A program made the translations under genes and the position numbers. Shown here piece by piece: positions 24,926 through 34,805 of a DNA stretch of 46,954 bases (within the stretch, counting starts at the first letter, position 1; each line of letters begins with the position of its first letter). The DNA is from JAXMBN01 sp046349875. GTDB lineage: Bacteria; Planctomycetota; Planctomycetia; Pirellulales; Pirellulaceae. Below the pieces are notes generated by a model that was given only the letters and a program-made list of their open reading frames with translations, had not been told where the DNA came from and searched no databases. The stretch is from the NCBI GenBank assembly GCA_046349875.1, contig JAXMBN010000041.1:1-46954 (forward strand), read 5' to 3'.

Positions 24926-27019
24926 CTAGTAACCGAAGGCTTCCAAGTCCGAGGCAGGGGCCTCTTGATATCCATGGGGTTCCATGGAGCAGCCAGCGCG
25001 ACCTTGGCTTAGACTTCGAATGGCGCTGGAATAACCAAACAGTTCTTTGAGTGGTGCATGAGCGATAATCAATGTCGTGATGCCGCGATTTTCTGTTTTC
25101 TCGATGATCGCGCGACGCTGCTGAAGATCGCCGACGATTTCACCCATGTAATCATCGGGCGTGGTGATCTCTAACTTCATAACGGGTTCGAGAAGAGCAG
25201 GTCCACCTTCTTTGAGGCCCTGATCGAATGCATCGTTCGCAGCGATGCGGAATGCGATTTCATCCGAACCAACCTCTTGAAGTTGCCCGCCATGGATGCT
25301 TACACGAATACCGGTGAGCGGGAAAGAGCCGATCAAACCACCACCATCAGCGCGGTTGCGAAGCTCTTCAAGTGCCGCTTGCCGCAAATTTTCAGGGAGG
25401 AGTTTATCGGGCGTGGACCGATCCATAACGATCATAGGAGCCGAGGAATCGGCCAAGGGTTCAAACGATACATCCAATCGCGCAAACATTTGGGTAGCGC
25501 CGATCTGACGATTGCATTCTCCCGTGACGCGCGTGGCACTCTTGATCGTTTCGCGATAGTTTACCCGCGGCTTGTAGAACTTTACATTGAGATTGAAGTC
25601 GCGAGTCAAGCGATGCTTGATCACATCGAGATGGAGTTCTCCCATCCCGCTGATCAGCGTTTGACCAGACTCTTCATTCTCGACCGCTTTAAAGGTCGGG
25701 TCTTGTCGCTTAAGCATCTCCAAGACTTCGGACAACTTCTTGCGTTCCATGGTGTTTTCAGGCTCGATGGCCATGGAAAGCACCGTCTGCGCAAATTGGA
25801 TGGATGGCAACTGAATCACATCGCGAGTATCGCAGAACGTGTCGCCGGTGATTCCATAACGAGGGCCGATGGCACAGGCGATATCACCGCATTGCAGCGT
25901 TTCGACTTGGCCTTGGCGTTCCTTCTTGGTTGCATGGATTTGCCAAAGCTGCGCGATGTTCTCTTTCTTATCGCGATTGGGGACGTAGACTCGCGAGTTG
26001 GCATCGAGCGTCCCAGAGTAAACGCGAATCCAATACAAGTCGCCCGTCTTGGCCGGCAGGATTTTGAAGACCAACGCACAAAAAGGATCTTCAGGGGATG
26101 GTCTACGAACGAGAGTCTTATCTGGCTTCTTCGGATCGATACCTTCCACGGGTGGACGGTCAATCGGACTGGGCAGGAAGGTGTTGACCGCATTGAGCAA
26201 AGGTTGCACACCCATACCGTGCAGCGCAGAACCACAAACGACGGGCTGGATGTGATGCGCTAAGCACGCTTCGCGAAGGACCTTGCGAACGAGATCAGCC
26301 GGAATCGGCTTTTCTTCCAAAGCCAGCTCGGTCATTTCATTGCTATGTGAGTACAGCTTTTCAAGCATTTCTTCCCGCCAAGCCTGCGCATCATCGAGCA
26401 TCTCTTCGGGAATGTCTTCGAGGATCACCGTCTTTCCACCATCGCCTGGTTCAAATCGAATGAACTTCATATCGATGAGATCGATGATGCCACGGAAAGG
26501 ATCGTTTGTGTGGGAAGGGCCCATTCCGACCGGGATCTGAATGGGGACAGGGTTGGCGTTGAGACGCGGGCCAATTTCTTCAAGGACGCGATAAAAATCA
26601 GCACCTTCGCGGTCGAGTTTGTTGATGAAAACAATACGAGGCACCCCATACTTGTTGGCTTGTCGCCAAACGGTTTCGCTTTGCGCCTCGACCCCTTCGC
26701 GTGCACTAAACACGACGACAGCACCATCAAGCACGCGCAAGCATCGCTCGACCTCTGCCGTAAAATCGACGTGGCCTGGTGTATCGAGCAAGTTGATCGT
26801 GCATTCCTTCCATCGGAAGGTTACGCAAGCCGCGAAGATCGTGATGCCCCGCTGCTGTTCTTCCGGATCATCATCGGTTTCCGTAGTGCCCGAATCGACC
26901 GCCCCAGCGCGGTGTTTGGCACCGCTCATAAACAGCATTTGCTCGGTGACTGTGGTTTTTCCCGCATCAATGTGGGCGATGATGCCAATGTTGCGGATTT
27001 TTGTTAGCTCGCGTGCCAT
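24926..27019 (-). CDS. fusA: Elongation factor G (divergent paralogue)
   Basis: 697-residue translational GTPase of the EF-G family, which drives tRNA-mRNA translocation on the ribosome. G1 is AHIDAGKTT at residues 15-23, G3 DTPGH at 79-83, G4 NKLD at 133-136. Domains II-V follow; domain IV is recognisable by FYKPRVNYRETI and domain V by LQQRRAIIEK and GYSSAIRSLSQGRAGCSMEP. The switch I region reads TDDDPEEQQRGITI instead of the usual DWMEQEQERGITI, which suggests one of the extra EF-G subfamilies seen in planctomycetes and spirochaetes rather than the str-operon copy. It is not near tuf or rpsL/rpsG. Confidence 0.93.
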   Translation of the reverse strand: MARELTKIRNIGIIAHIDAGKTTVTEQMLFMSGAKHRAGAVDSGTTETDDDPEEQQRGITIFAACVTFRWKECTINLLDTPGHVDFTAEVERCLRVLDGAVVVFSAREGVEAQSETVWRQANKYGVPRIVFINKLDREGADFYRVLEEIGPRLNANPVPIQIPVGMGPSHTNDPFRGIIDLIDMKFIRFEPGDGGKTVILEDIPEEMLDDAQAWREEMLEKLYSHSNEMTELALEEKPIPADLVRKVLREACLAHHIQPVVCGSALHGMGVQPLLNAVNTFLPSPIDRPPVEGIDPKKPDKTLVRRPSPEDPFCALVFKILPAKTGDLYWIRVYSGTLDANSRVYVPNRDKKENIAQLWQIHATKKERQGQVETLQCGDIACAIGPRYGITGDTFCDTRDVIQLPSIQFAQTVLSMAIEPENTMERKKLSEVLEMLKRQDPTFKAVENEESGQTLISGMGELHLDVIKHRLTRDFNLNVKFYKPRVNYRETIKSATRVTGECNRQIGATQMFARLDVSFEPLADSSAPMIVMDRSTPDKLLPENLRQAALEELRNRADGGGLIGSFPLTGIRVSIHGGQLQEVGSDEIAFRIAANDAFDQGLKEGGPALLEPVMKLEITTPDDYMGEIVGDLQQRRAIIEKTENRGITTLIIAHAPLKELFGYSSAIRSLSQGRAGCSMEPHGYQEAPASDLEAFGY

Positions 27020-27159
27020 GGGGATGATCTAAGTGCTCTATAAAACTACAATTGCCAATTCGGAGCTCATTTTTTAACGTCCTTCCTAAGTCCTTACTAT
27101 GGGTTGGGCGATTCCATTCTCGACCGCATCGCTGCTTTGCCCCCAAAATGCCGGAAAAA

Positions 27160-27399
27160 ATGGAAAACCAATCGCGGTATTTGAATTTTCGAGCCTTTGT
27201 CGGTCTTTCCGTTTTCCTCTTGGTCAACGTCTTTGTGAGCGGGGCACTCCTCCTGGTGAATTCGGCGATTTCGTTCGCTCTCTACTCGAGTCTGCGAGGT
27301 TCTGTTCCCGGACTCGATACCTACCCCCAGGCATGGCAGCTCGTCATTTTTGCTTTGCCCGTGATTCTTTTGATGATCGAATGGGCTCTTTGGGATTAG
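27160..27399 (+). CDS. Small two-span membrane protein
   Basis: 79 residues from the ATG at 27160 (GGAAAA upstream); the in-frame ATG at 27148 would add four residues. Two hydrophobic helices are visible (AFVGLSVFLLVNVFVSGALLL and WQLVIFALPVILLMIEWAL) with a short polar loop between. It is divergent from fusA with a 140-base gap. The family is not recognised. The open frame further upstream to 27052 is unlike protein and probably noncoding. Confidence 0.5.
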   Translation: MENQSRYLNFRAFVGLSVFLLVNVFVSGALLLVNSAISFALYSSLRGSVPGLDTYPQAWQLVIFALPVILLMIEWALWD

Positions 27400-27472
27400 C
27401 TTCGCGGCTTGCTTTGGCATCGCTAATCGTCGATGGCATCTTCTGGTAGTTTGCTCTGGGGTTGGTAGTTTG

Positions 27473-27492
27473 TAGCGATTGCGAAATCGCTA
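27473..27492. terminator. Hairpin with GCGA tetraloop
   Basis: TAGCGATT (27473-27480) pairs perfectly with AATCGCTA (27485-27492) around a GCGA loop of the stable GNRA type. It lies in the 291-base gap between the small membrane protein and the barrel protein and may end the former transcript. There is no T-run. The gap holds no other feature I can support. Confidence 0.4.
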
Positions 27493-27690
27493 GTGTGGGA
27501 GGAGTTCCAGTCCAGTCATGACGATTGGCGAAGCGATAACTATTGCCACGATCATGCTCAACGTAACGAATGCATCGAGCATCTTATTCTGAAGCTAGCA
27601 AAAGCCGGGGTTGAGAAGCCCCTTCGATTGCTAGCTAATAGTCGCGGTGGGTGGCATCGGTGCAGCGATCCTAAAAAGCTTGGAACTCCA

Positions 27691-28674
27691 ATGATGGTAC
27701 GAACTCCAAGAGTCTTTTTTGTTCTCACCACGATACTGACCATGACTCTCGTGGGTTCGGTTCGCGATGTCCAGTCGCAGGATGCGTCTCCATCGCGAGG
27801 ATGGACTTGGCAAGCTCAGGCAGCGGCGGTCTTGCTACGACCGCTCAGTAGCGACAACACGGCCTTTACGATTCGTTCCAGTGATGGTGCCACCTTCGAG
27901 CGCCTAGAAACGATTGAATTCGATTCGAATCTTAAAGCTGGCTATCGGTTGACGCTGGGTGCAACGACCGAATATGGATTGGGAATGCGAGGTGGATACT
28001 TTCACTGGGATGGAGGGACGACTCAGCGATCGAGCCGGCCACCCGTCAATGGATTCGGCGCGATCGAGCATCCATCGTTTGGCGATGTCGATATCAGTTC
28101 AACCATTCCCCAAGATGTTTTTGCAGCTTCCCGATCTCTGGATGCCTCAACGGCTCACGGCGAACTCACCTACCAGCACGGTTACGAACTATGGGATTGC
28201 GGCATAGGAATGGGAGTCGAATCCTCGTCTCTATCGCAGCATTATCAAGCTCAACTGATAAACGACCAAGTGGGGCTTGTGGGAAGTCTCGATTCGCTCC
28301 GCCATTTTCGTGGAACGGGTCCGGCCTTGGTCACGGAGGTTCGATCGTCGATTCTGCGAAGGGTGGATTTGTTCGGATCGTTGCGAGGGAGTTTGCTGTT
28401 TGGCAAGAATCAATGGGATTTTCAAGGGGGAGAAGATCTCGACTTGCAGCCCAGCTTGATCACCACCGAGCATCGATCGAGTGCATCGGCCATCACGCGT
28501 TTGGCCGGCAACGTTGGAGCTCGCTGTATGCTGATTCAAAGCTCGTCGTTGCAATGTTCTTCCTTGGTTGGATTGGAAGGCCAAACGTGGTTGGGAAGTG
28601 GCACGGCACAGTCTGTCGACGGCAATTTAGGGCTCTTCGGAATGACGCTCGGCCTTGAAGTCGTTCGTCGTTAG
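27691..28674 (+). CDS. Outer-membrane beta-barrel-like protein
   Basis: 327 residues from the ATG at 27691. A signal peptide is clear (VRTPRVFFVLTTILTMTLVG..., likely cleavage after VQSQ or DVQS). The mature protein shows alternating polar/hydrophobic strands separated by turns (FDSNLKAGYRLTLGATTEYG, ELTYQHGYELWDCGIGMGVE, LFGSLRGSLLFGKNQWDF, GLFGMTLGLEVVRR) and ends in a strand. This resembles the Legionella-type OMP group found in planctomycetes. Function unknown. The open frame upstream of 27691 (to 27493) is unlikely to be translated. Confidence 0.72.
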   Translation: MMVRTPRVFFVLTTILTMTLVGSVRDVQSQDASPSRGWTWQAQAAAVLLRPLSSDNTAFTIRSSDGATFERLETIEFDSNLKAGYRLTLGATTEYGLGMRGGYFHWDGGTTQRSSRPPVNGFGAIEHPSFGDVDISSTIPQDVFAASRSLDASTAHGELTYQHGYELWDCGIGMGVESSSLSQHYQAQLINDQVGLVGSLDSLRHFRGTGPALVTEVRSSILRRVDLFGSLRGSLLFGKNQWDFQGGEDLDLQPSLITTEHRSSASAITRLAGNVGARCMLIQSSSLQCSSLVGLEGQTWLGSGTAQSVDGNLGLFGMTLGLEVVRR

Positions 28675-28747
28675 AATAGGGATTCGTTTGAAACTTGCTC
28701 GTCGAAATTTCGCGAGCCATCCCTAGGTCCGAGATTCTTAGAATTCT

Positions 28748-29404
28748 ATGCCACGTACCCTTTTTTTGGTTCGCCATGCGCAAAGCGCGAACAATGCGCT
28801 CCCGGAATCCCAACGTGTTCATGATCCCGATATCACGCCCGTTGGAGTCTCTCAATCGATAGCCGTGGCCGATTGGTTTTCCAAGCAAAATCCAACCCAG
28901 CTATATTGCAGTGGATTTTATCGGTCATTGCGAACCGCATCCTATGTGGCAAAACAGACTCGATTGACCCCACGGATTCGAGCCGACCTCTTTGAGCAAG
29001 GCGGATGTTATTCGGGCTATGAACCACTAAAACTACAACCGATGCCCGGGCTTGGACGCAAAGCTCTGGAAGACCAGTTTCCGGGATGGGAAGTGGATGA
29101 CCGCATCACGCATCATGGTTGGTGGCATGGACGCGAATATGAATCGGATGACGAGGCTTGTGAGCGGGCTCGATCGGTGACTCGATGGATGCAAGAGTCC
29201 CCCGAGTTCGAACATCAACGTTCGGTTTGTGTCATTCACGCGGACTTTAAACGGTTGCTATTGCAAGCCATGCTTCCCGATATGGATTGGAACCAGTGTC
29301 AGGAACCCTTTAATACATCCGTTACGCAGGTGGAATATGATGGGCGATGGCAATTGGTAAGCTACAACGCTGTTTCGCACCTACCGATTGAATGGATTAC
29401 TTGA
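28748..29404 (+). CDS. Histidine phosphatase family protein
   Basis: 218-residue phosphoglycerate-mutase-like enzyme. The phosphate-accepting histidine is His10 in LVRHAQSANN, a second conserved histidine is His164 in CVIHADF, and an acidic residue lies between them (FEQGG, Glu83). The fold can act on many phosphoesters, so the substrate is open. Its last 24 bases overlap the convergent hypothetical gene. It is transcribed from a 73-base gap after the barrel protein. Confidence 0.88.
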   Translation: MPRTLFLVRHAQSANNALPESQRVHDPDITPVGVSQSIAVADWFSKQNPTQLYCSGFYRSLRTASYVAKQTRLTPRIRADLFEQGGCYSGYEPLKLQPMPGLGRKALEDQFPGWEVDDRITHHGWWHGREYESDDEACERARSVTRWMQESPEFEHQRSVCVIHADFKRLLLQAMLPDMDWNQCQEPFNTSVTQVEYDGRWQLVSYNAVSHLPIEWIT

Positions 29405-30268
29405 ACCGGACTTTCGCAAGCGTGCTAGGTTTTCGTGCGTCTTGAGAAAATGGGCCGGTGGTGTGTTGGGAGATAGCAGGGATCCAACCATGCCATCGGT
29501 TTCAGCGATGATCGATTGCATGCGATGAGCGGCCAAGGATCGCATGCATCCAAGGGAATCGAACCACTCAGGACGCAGCATTGCTAGCACAGATTGCCCG
29601 ATGGTTTGATTGAAATTGGGATTGGCATCACCTAGTAGTGAAGTTTTCGCTAGCCAACGTCGCATGCCAAGAATGCGTAATTGCAAATCGATGCCGACCA
29701 TATCGGATTCGATGGCATGGTCGAATTCTCCCACCCACTCTTGCATACGCCCCATGCGATGACAGTAGAGCCTCGATCCGTGGCAGTCTCCCAACTGGGC
29801 CAACAACATATCGGTCCATTCGTCGAGGAAGAATCGGAGACGATTGAGTTGCGCTGCATCCGATAAGGGTTGGCCTGGACCATCGAACATCAATTGCAGC
29901 GATCGTTGTCGAGCTTCGGATTGAGTGTTCGCCACACTGGAGGTGATGGGGCTTGTATCTTCATCGATGTTGTCGCGTTCTAGTTCCGCACCAATGGCTG
30001 CCAACGTGCGGCTGAGTACATCGGACAGCAAGATTTCGGCGATGACTCGTTTCAATTGCGACCAGATGGCGACGCGTTTGGAGGCTCCAGCCTTTTCAAG
30101 TTCGTGGCGGTACACAAACAATGCTTCATGCCATTGATCCGCTCGTTGACGATTGGCGATCCAGTAAGCATTGAGCGCCGCCAGAGGAAGACCCTTGCGA
30201 ACATAGCCAATCGTTTTGCCATGACTTGCTAGAAGTGCTGCAATCTCGACTAGAGTGACGGCATTCAT
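29381..30268 (-). CDS. Helical hypothetical protein, 295 aa
   Basis: Family not recognised. I start at the ATG at 30266-30268 (MNAVTLVEIAALLAS); the frame continuing to 30328 adds unlike residues. The protein is almost entirely helical and soluble (LERDNIDEDTSPI, LNRLRFFLDEWTDMLLAQLGD, GMRRWLAKTSLLGD), with no signal or membrane segment. It ends inside the convergent histidine phosphatase gene (24-base overlap). It is divergent from the flagellar block with a 331-base gap, which could make it flagellum-related, but the sequence itself does not show this. Confidence 0.68.
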   Translation of the reverse strand: MNAVTLVEIAALLASHGKTIGYVRKGLPLAALNAYWIANRQRADQWHEALFVYRHELEKAGASKRVAIWSQLKRVIAEILLSDVLSRTLAAIGAELERDNIDEDTSPITSSVANTQSEARQRSLQLMFDGPGQPLSDAAQLNRLRFFLDEWTDMLLAQLGDCHGSRLYCHRMGRMQEWVGEFDHAIESDMVGIDLQLRILGMRRWLAKTSLLGDANPNFNQTIGQSVLAMLRPEWFDSLGCMRSLAAHRMQSIIAETDGMVGSLLSPNTPPAHFLKTHENLARLRKSGSSNPFNR

Positions 30269-30599
30269 GGATGTTATGGCCTCTGCGGTTAAGACTTCGC
30301 TTACGGATCGAAAGACTATCCTCCGCAATCTCCATGCCTCTCTTTATTAGAATGGTTAATGGTGTCGCAAGTGTATGTGCTGTAGGCATTTGCGTTCTTA
30401 GGTTTGCACTTCAAAACACCGAAGTGTCGATGCATCCGGGCAACATGTTGGAAAAAAGCATCATGAGGGAGAGAAGGCATCCGGTGAGAATGCCGCCAAT
30501 CGTCTCACTATTTGTTGAGTGGAGTGCCGAAGAAGACCATGGGGCAGTCTGTATCGATTGCATGGGAAATGCTGGCAATTGTCGCAAAGGTGCGAAGGC
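30269..30599. other. Divergent promoter gap before the flagellar block
   Basis: 331 bases without a gene between the 295-aa hypothetical gene and the flgN-like gene. It must contain the promoter for the flagellar transcript. I searched for a sigma-54 GG-N10-GC pair and a sigma-28 pattern and found none that I would defend. Confidence 0.5.
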
Positions 30600-31085
30600 A
30601 TGGAACGAGCCGAGATTCGAAACGATGTGCTTCGCTTTTTGAGCACGTTGGAAGAAGTGTTGGAGCCTTGGCAAGATTGGCTAACGCTGGTTCACGGTTT
30701 GTACCTTCAAGGAAAGTTTCGCGAGCTAGAGATTGAGCGTGATCACGGGCAAGCGATTCTCGATCGACTTCAAGGATTCTTACAAGAACGATCGCGGTAC
30801 CTTAGCCGGCTTCGAGAACAAGGCATCGTCGTTGGTGGATTGAAAGACGCGTTGATCTATGGTGGCGGAACGAACGAAGAAGTGAAGCAGTTGGAACGCT
30901 ATTCCCTTCGGATGCAGACATTGCGTCAGCAAAGCTTAGCCCTGTGGATTCTTGCATTTCAATGCATGGAACATACATCGCAAGTGCTGCAGATCTTGTC
31001 GACTGGAGAAGCGAAAGAGTCCACCTATGGAAACAACGATTCCGAGTCGATTAGTGGCGGACGATTGGTCAATCAAGCCGCCTAA
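30600..31085 (+). CDS. flgN: FlgN-like flagellar chaperone
   Basis: 161 residues from the ATG at 30600 with AAGG and GAAGG just upstream. The protein is all-helical (RFLSTLEEVLEPWQDWLTL, DRLQGFLQERSRYLSRLREQ, LRMQTLRQQSLALWILA), as in FlgN, the export chaperone for FlgK and FlgL. Sequence similarity to FlgN is weak by eye; the call rests mainly on its position 28 bases before flgK, where flgN lies in other bacteria. An upstream in-frame start at 30519 gives unlike residues and is rejected. Confidence 0.68.
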   Translation: MERAEIRNDVLRFLSTLEEVLEPWQDWLTLVHGLYLQGKFRELEIERDHGQAILDRLQGFLQERSRYLSRLREQGIVVGGLKDALIYGGGTNEEVKQLERYSLRMQTLRQQSLALWILAFQCMEHTSQVLQILSTGEAKESTYGNNDSESISGGRLVNQAA

Positions 31086-31113
31086 GGGCAGAGCTATCGG
31101 GAGATAAGAAACC

Positions 31114-32807
31114 ATGTCGCTCTTCGCCGCAGTCCAGCAATCGGCCAACGCACTCCGCATCAGTGAGCTTGGATTACAGGTCACTGGAAACAACATTGCC
31201 AATGCCAATACCCCGGGGTATGTGCGCCAAGATATGGTGCAGGCGACGGGGGTGGGAGTACGGATCGGCGAAGCGATTGTCGGTTACGGAGCGAGGGTTG
31301 TCGGTGTCGTACAAAAGATTGACGACTATGTCGTTCAGCGGATGCGCGATGCAAATTCAAAGCTCGCCTACAACGAACAGTTGTCCCAAGCAAACAGCCA
31401 GTTGGAAACCTCGATCGGTGAGCTTGGCGACAATGACATTTCTTCGTTGATGAGCCGGTTTGCCAATGCCTTTCATGATTTGGCCAACCAGCCAGGCAAC
31501 ACGTCGCTCAAGACGTTGGTCATCGAGCGTGGCAAAGAGCTTGCCATGGGATTGAAGACGGTAGCGCAAACCGCTGTGGATATTCAGCAGCGAAGCATTT
31601 CAGACATTCGAGCCGTGGGTACGGAGATCAATCGCCTTACGGAGCGGATTGCCGTATTGAACACGCGGATTGTCGAGATGGAAGGTGGAGGGGCGTCGAA
31701 CTCTGATGCCGTGGGACTTCGAGACGAGCGACTCAAGTTATTGGACGAGCTGTCGGCCTTGGTCGATTTTCGGGCCACGGAGCAAGAGAGTGGGGCGGTG
31801 ACCGTATCGGTCGGCGGTGATTATTTGGTGGCCGATGGTATCCCTCGCAAAGTGACGGCCCATTTGAATTCCGAAGAAGGCAAGGTCGAGATTCGTTTAG
31901 CAGATACGGATGCTCCACTGGAAGTAAGTGGCGGAAAACTCAAAGGGCTCTACGAAGCTCGCGATGGAGTGGCCGGGCATTTTCTGAATCAGATGGATAC
32001 GCTGGCATCCGATATCATCCAAGTGGTCAACAAAGTCCATTCTCAAGGTCAAGGCTCAATCGGTTTTAAGGATGTGCTTGGCGACTTTGCGGTAGAAAAC
32101 GAATTCGCTGCGTTAGAGCAATCGGGATTGGAGGCTCCTGTCGACAACGGTAGCTTTGTGGTCACCGTTGCTGATGCGCGTACGGGTTTGAAGAATACCT
32201 ACGACATCCAGATACGACAGCAAGGGTTAGGAACCGATACGACGACCGTGGATCTCATCCAGCAGCTTGATAATATTCCGGGGATTCGTGCATCGTTGAC
32301 CAACGATGGCAAAGTCCGCATTACTTCGGATTCGGAAGCGATCGAGTTCAGTTTTTCAAAGGACACGAGCGGCGTTCTGGAGCACTTGGGATCAATACGT
32401 TTTTCAAAGGGAACTCGGCTTCCACGATGGAAGTCCGGCCTGAACTTGGGACGCAGCCAAATCTCTTGGCATTGAGTTTAGATGGTGTTGGCAAAGGTGC
32501 TGGCAATGCCTTGAAACTAGCGAGTGCCTTCGAAGACGTCCAAGAGATGCTCGATGGTCGAAGTCTTCGGCAAAACTATGAAGCAGCCATTGTGGACGTG
32601 ACGCAAAATGTGAGCACCCAAGAGGGGATCACGGAAGGAATTCGCAATTATTACCAGACGTTGGAAGCACAGCACTTGGGCACATCAGGGGTTAGCCTCG
32701 ATGAAGAAGCGGTCAAGATGCTTCAGTATCAACGCGCTTTTCAGGCGACCTCGAAATTGATCGCAACGGCCAACGACATGTTGGAAACCCTGGTAACGAT
32801 GCTGTGA
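31114..32807 (+). CDS. flgK: Flagellar hook-associated protein FlgK, frameshifted
   Basis: First hook-filament junction protein, about 564 residues if one missing base is restored. The N-terminus is diagnostic (SANALRISELGLQVTGNNIAN then ANTPGYVRQ), and the internal domain includes YDIQIRQQGLGTDTTTV. The first frame stops at 32475, and the adjacent -1 frame continues from about 32391 (INTFFKGNSASTMEVRPEL) through the conserved C-terminus (LDEEAVKMLQYQRAFQATSK) to 32807. The switch is just after TTGGG at 32386-32390; restoring one base, for example a fourth G, joins the halves exactly. All domains are otherwise intact, so a true loss of function is doubtful. Confidence 0.88.
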
Positions 32808-32834
32808 TCCGTACTATTCAATCGGTGATGTGAG

Positions 32835-34805
32835 ATGCTGAGTTCTTTCTATCCAATCGTTCCTGGTCGAACGAGCGATTCGCAAAACCGCACGCGGATG
32901 TTGTATCAGTTGCAGGTGGATCAAATCTCCATCGCCAAACTGCAAGAGCAATTGAGCACGGGGCGAAGGATCAACAAGCCGAGTGAAGATCCTGCGGCCT
33001 CCATCCGCGTTCTTGGCATACAAAAGACCGCAGAATTCAAAGTACAGGCTGCCACCAACCTAAAAACGAGTGCCACCTTCTTGAACATGACGGAAAGCGT
33101 CCTGTCGGAAGTGCAAGGCATCATGATCGAAGCGCGAGGGATTGGCGTGCAAGCCAATACCAACACTCTATCGACGTCGGAACGAGCCGGTTTGGCAGAT
33201 CAAGTGGATGCGCTGCTTCAGCGCGTCGTCAATGCGTCCAATACGCGGTTTCAAGATCGGTATCTAATGGCCGGGGGTAGTGTTGGCGTACAACCTTTGC
33301 AAATGCAAGGGAGCCGGGTTCGGTTTGCTGGCGATGAACTCGATATGCTATCGGCTGCGGATGAAAACGATTTTATTGCTCACAATGTGACTGCACAAAA
33401 GGCGCTGGGTGTCACCTCGTCGACTATCGTATCGAACGTTGATCTCAATCCCGGTGTCACTTCCTCGACGCGATTGGAAGATCTTAACGGGGGAGCCGGC
33501 GTGCGAGCAGGTGTCATACAATTCAGTTCGGGGACCGAGCAGTACGAATTGGATATCGCGGGTGCGGAATCGTTGGGAGATGTGATCGAACGCATCAATC
33601 AAGTGCAACTCGACGGTCGAAGCCTCGAAGCGACACTCACCAGTACAGGGCTTTCGATACAGTATGCCGATCATGCGGCGGGAACGCTTCGGATCTCCGA
33701 TATTGGAGTTGGTTCGAGCGCTAAGGACTTGGGGATTGAAACCAATTCGCCCAATCCAACCTTGCCCATCGTCGGTAACGATCTTGATCCCATCTTAAGA
33801 AGAACGACCCGCATTTCTTCTCTTCAAGCCGGCACAGGCTTTGACCTGCAAGGCGGAATCGTCATCAAGCAAGGGACGAATTCGTATCGCGTTGAGTTAT
33901 CCAACGCCACTACGATCGAGGACATGATTAACTCGATCCAGCGAAGCGGAGCTGCCGTGCAGGCGGACATCACTCCAGACGGAAGGAGTATTCAAATCCG
34001 GTCGATCGAAAGCGGAACTGATTTTTCGATTGAAGAGTCGCAATTAACCTTGGCTTCGCGATTGGGGATTCGATCCTTTGGAAGTTCGACACGACTGGAT
34101 CAACTCAACCATGGCCAAGGGGTGACGTTTGGCGCAGGAACCGATCTGACGATCGGATTGAATAATGGCGGAGAACTCAAAATCGACTTGGATGGAGCCG
34201 TCACGATTCAAGATGTGATCGACCGCATCAACAACAACGTGGCTAACCAAAATTCGGCTACGCGAGTCGTGGCCGCAGTTCATCCGACCGCCAATGCCCT
34301 CACCTTGACCACGCCTTCGGCAGGAGCCACGCAACCTCTTTCCGTACGCGTTGCCGGGGGTAGCGAGATGGCCTGGAATTTGGGATTGGTTCCCCTTGGA
34401 TCGAATCAATCCACAAGTACGTTGGTGGGATCGGATTATGTACTCACTGGCACGGATCCCAATCCCCAAGAAGTGAAAGGGGTCTTCAATTCGTTGGTCC
34501 GCCTTCGCGATGCCATTACCGACGGCGATCTAACGAAAATCGATCGTTCCATTGCGTTGCTCGATGAAGATCTCGATCAAATCTCGTTAGCGCGAGGCGA
34601 ACTGGGCGTGCGATTGCAACGGATTGAACGGTTGCAAGAGACCAATGATGCGTCGCAGATCGAACTGAAGACCCAAGAATCCGAATTGGTCGATGCCGAC
34701 CTGGCCAAGTTGATTTCGGACTTGACGGCCAGACAAGCGGCTCAGCAAGCAAGCCTTCAATTGCTGGGTCAGGTTAGCAAGCTATCCCTGTTCGACTTCT
34801 TATAG
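32835..34805 (+). CDS. flgL: Flagellar hook-associated protein FlgL, enlarged
   Basis: Second hook-filament junction protein, flagellin-like at both ends: N-terminal ISIAKLQEQLSTGRRINKPSEDP (residues about 31-53) and C-terminal DADLAKLISDLTARQAAQQASL. At 656 residues it is about twice the usual 300-320. The extra length is three tandem repeats of roughly 90-100 residues, at about 212-301, 325-412 and 419-518. Each starts with TR-x-x-x-L and a Gly-rich turn, continues with a strand and an IEDMINSI- or IQDVIDRI-type helix, and ends in a LGI/LGL turn. This is the pattern of the flagellin IN motif. The repeats likely form extra surface domains. It lies 27 bases after flgK. Confidence 0.9.
   Translation: MLSSFYPIVPGRTSDSQNRTRMLYQLQVDQISIAKLQEQLSTGRRINKPSEDPAASIRVLGIQKTAEFKVQAATNLKTSATFLNMTESVLSEVQGIMIEARGIGVQANTNTLSTSERAGLADQVDALLQRVVNASNTRFQDRYLMAGGSVGVQPLQMQGSRVRFAGDELDMLSAADENDFIAHNVTAQKALGVTSSTIVSNVDLNPGVTSSTRLEDLNGGAGVRAGVIQFSSGTEQYELDIAGAESLGDVIERINQVQLDGRSLEATLTSTGLSIQYADHAAGTLRISDIGVGSSAKDLGIETNSPNPTLPIVGNDLDPILRRTTRISSLQAGTGFDLQGGIVIKQGTNSYRVELSNATTIEDMINSIQRSGAAVQADITPDGRSIQIRSIESGTDFSIEESQLTLASRLGIRSFGSSTRLDQLNHGQGVTFGAGTDLTIGLNNGGELKIDLDGAVTIQDVIDRINNNVANQNSATRVVAAVHPTANALTLTTPSAGATQPLSVRVAGGSEMAWNLGLVPLGSNQSTSTLVGSDYVLTGTDPNPQEVKGVFNSLVRLRDAITDGDLTKIDRSIALLDEDLDQISLARGELGVRLQRIERLQETNDASQIELKTQESELVDADLAKLISDLTARQAAQQASLQLLGQVSKLSLFDFL

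Noticed and set aside
25277..26263. 328-residue plus-strand open frame opposite fusA
   Set aside because: Antisense shadow of the fully conserved EF-G gene.
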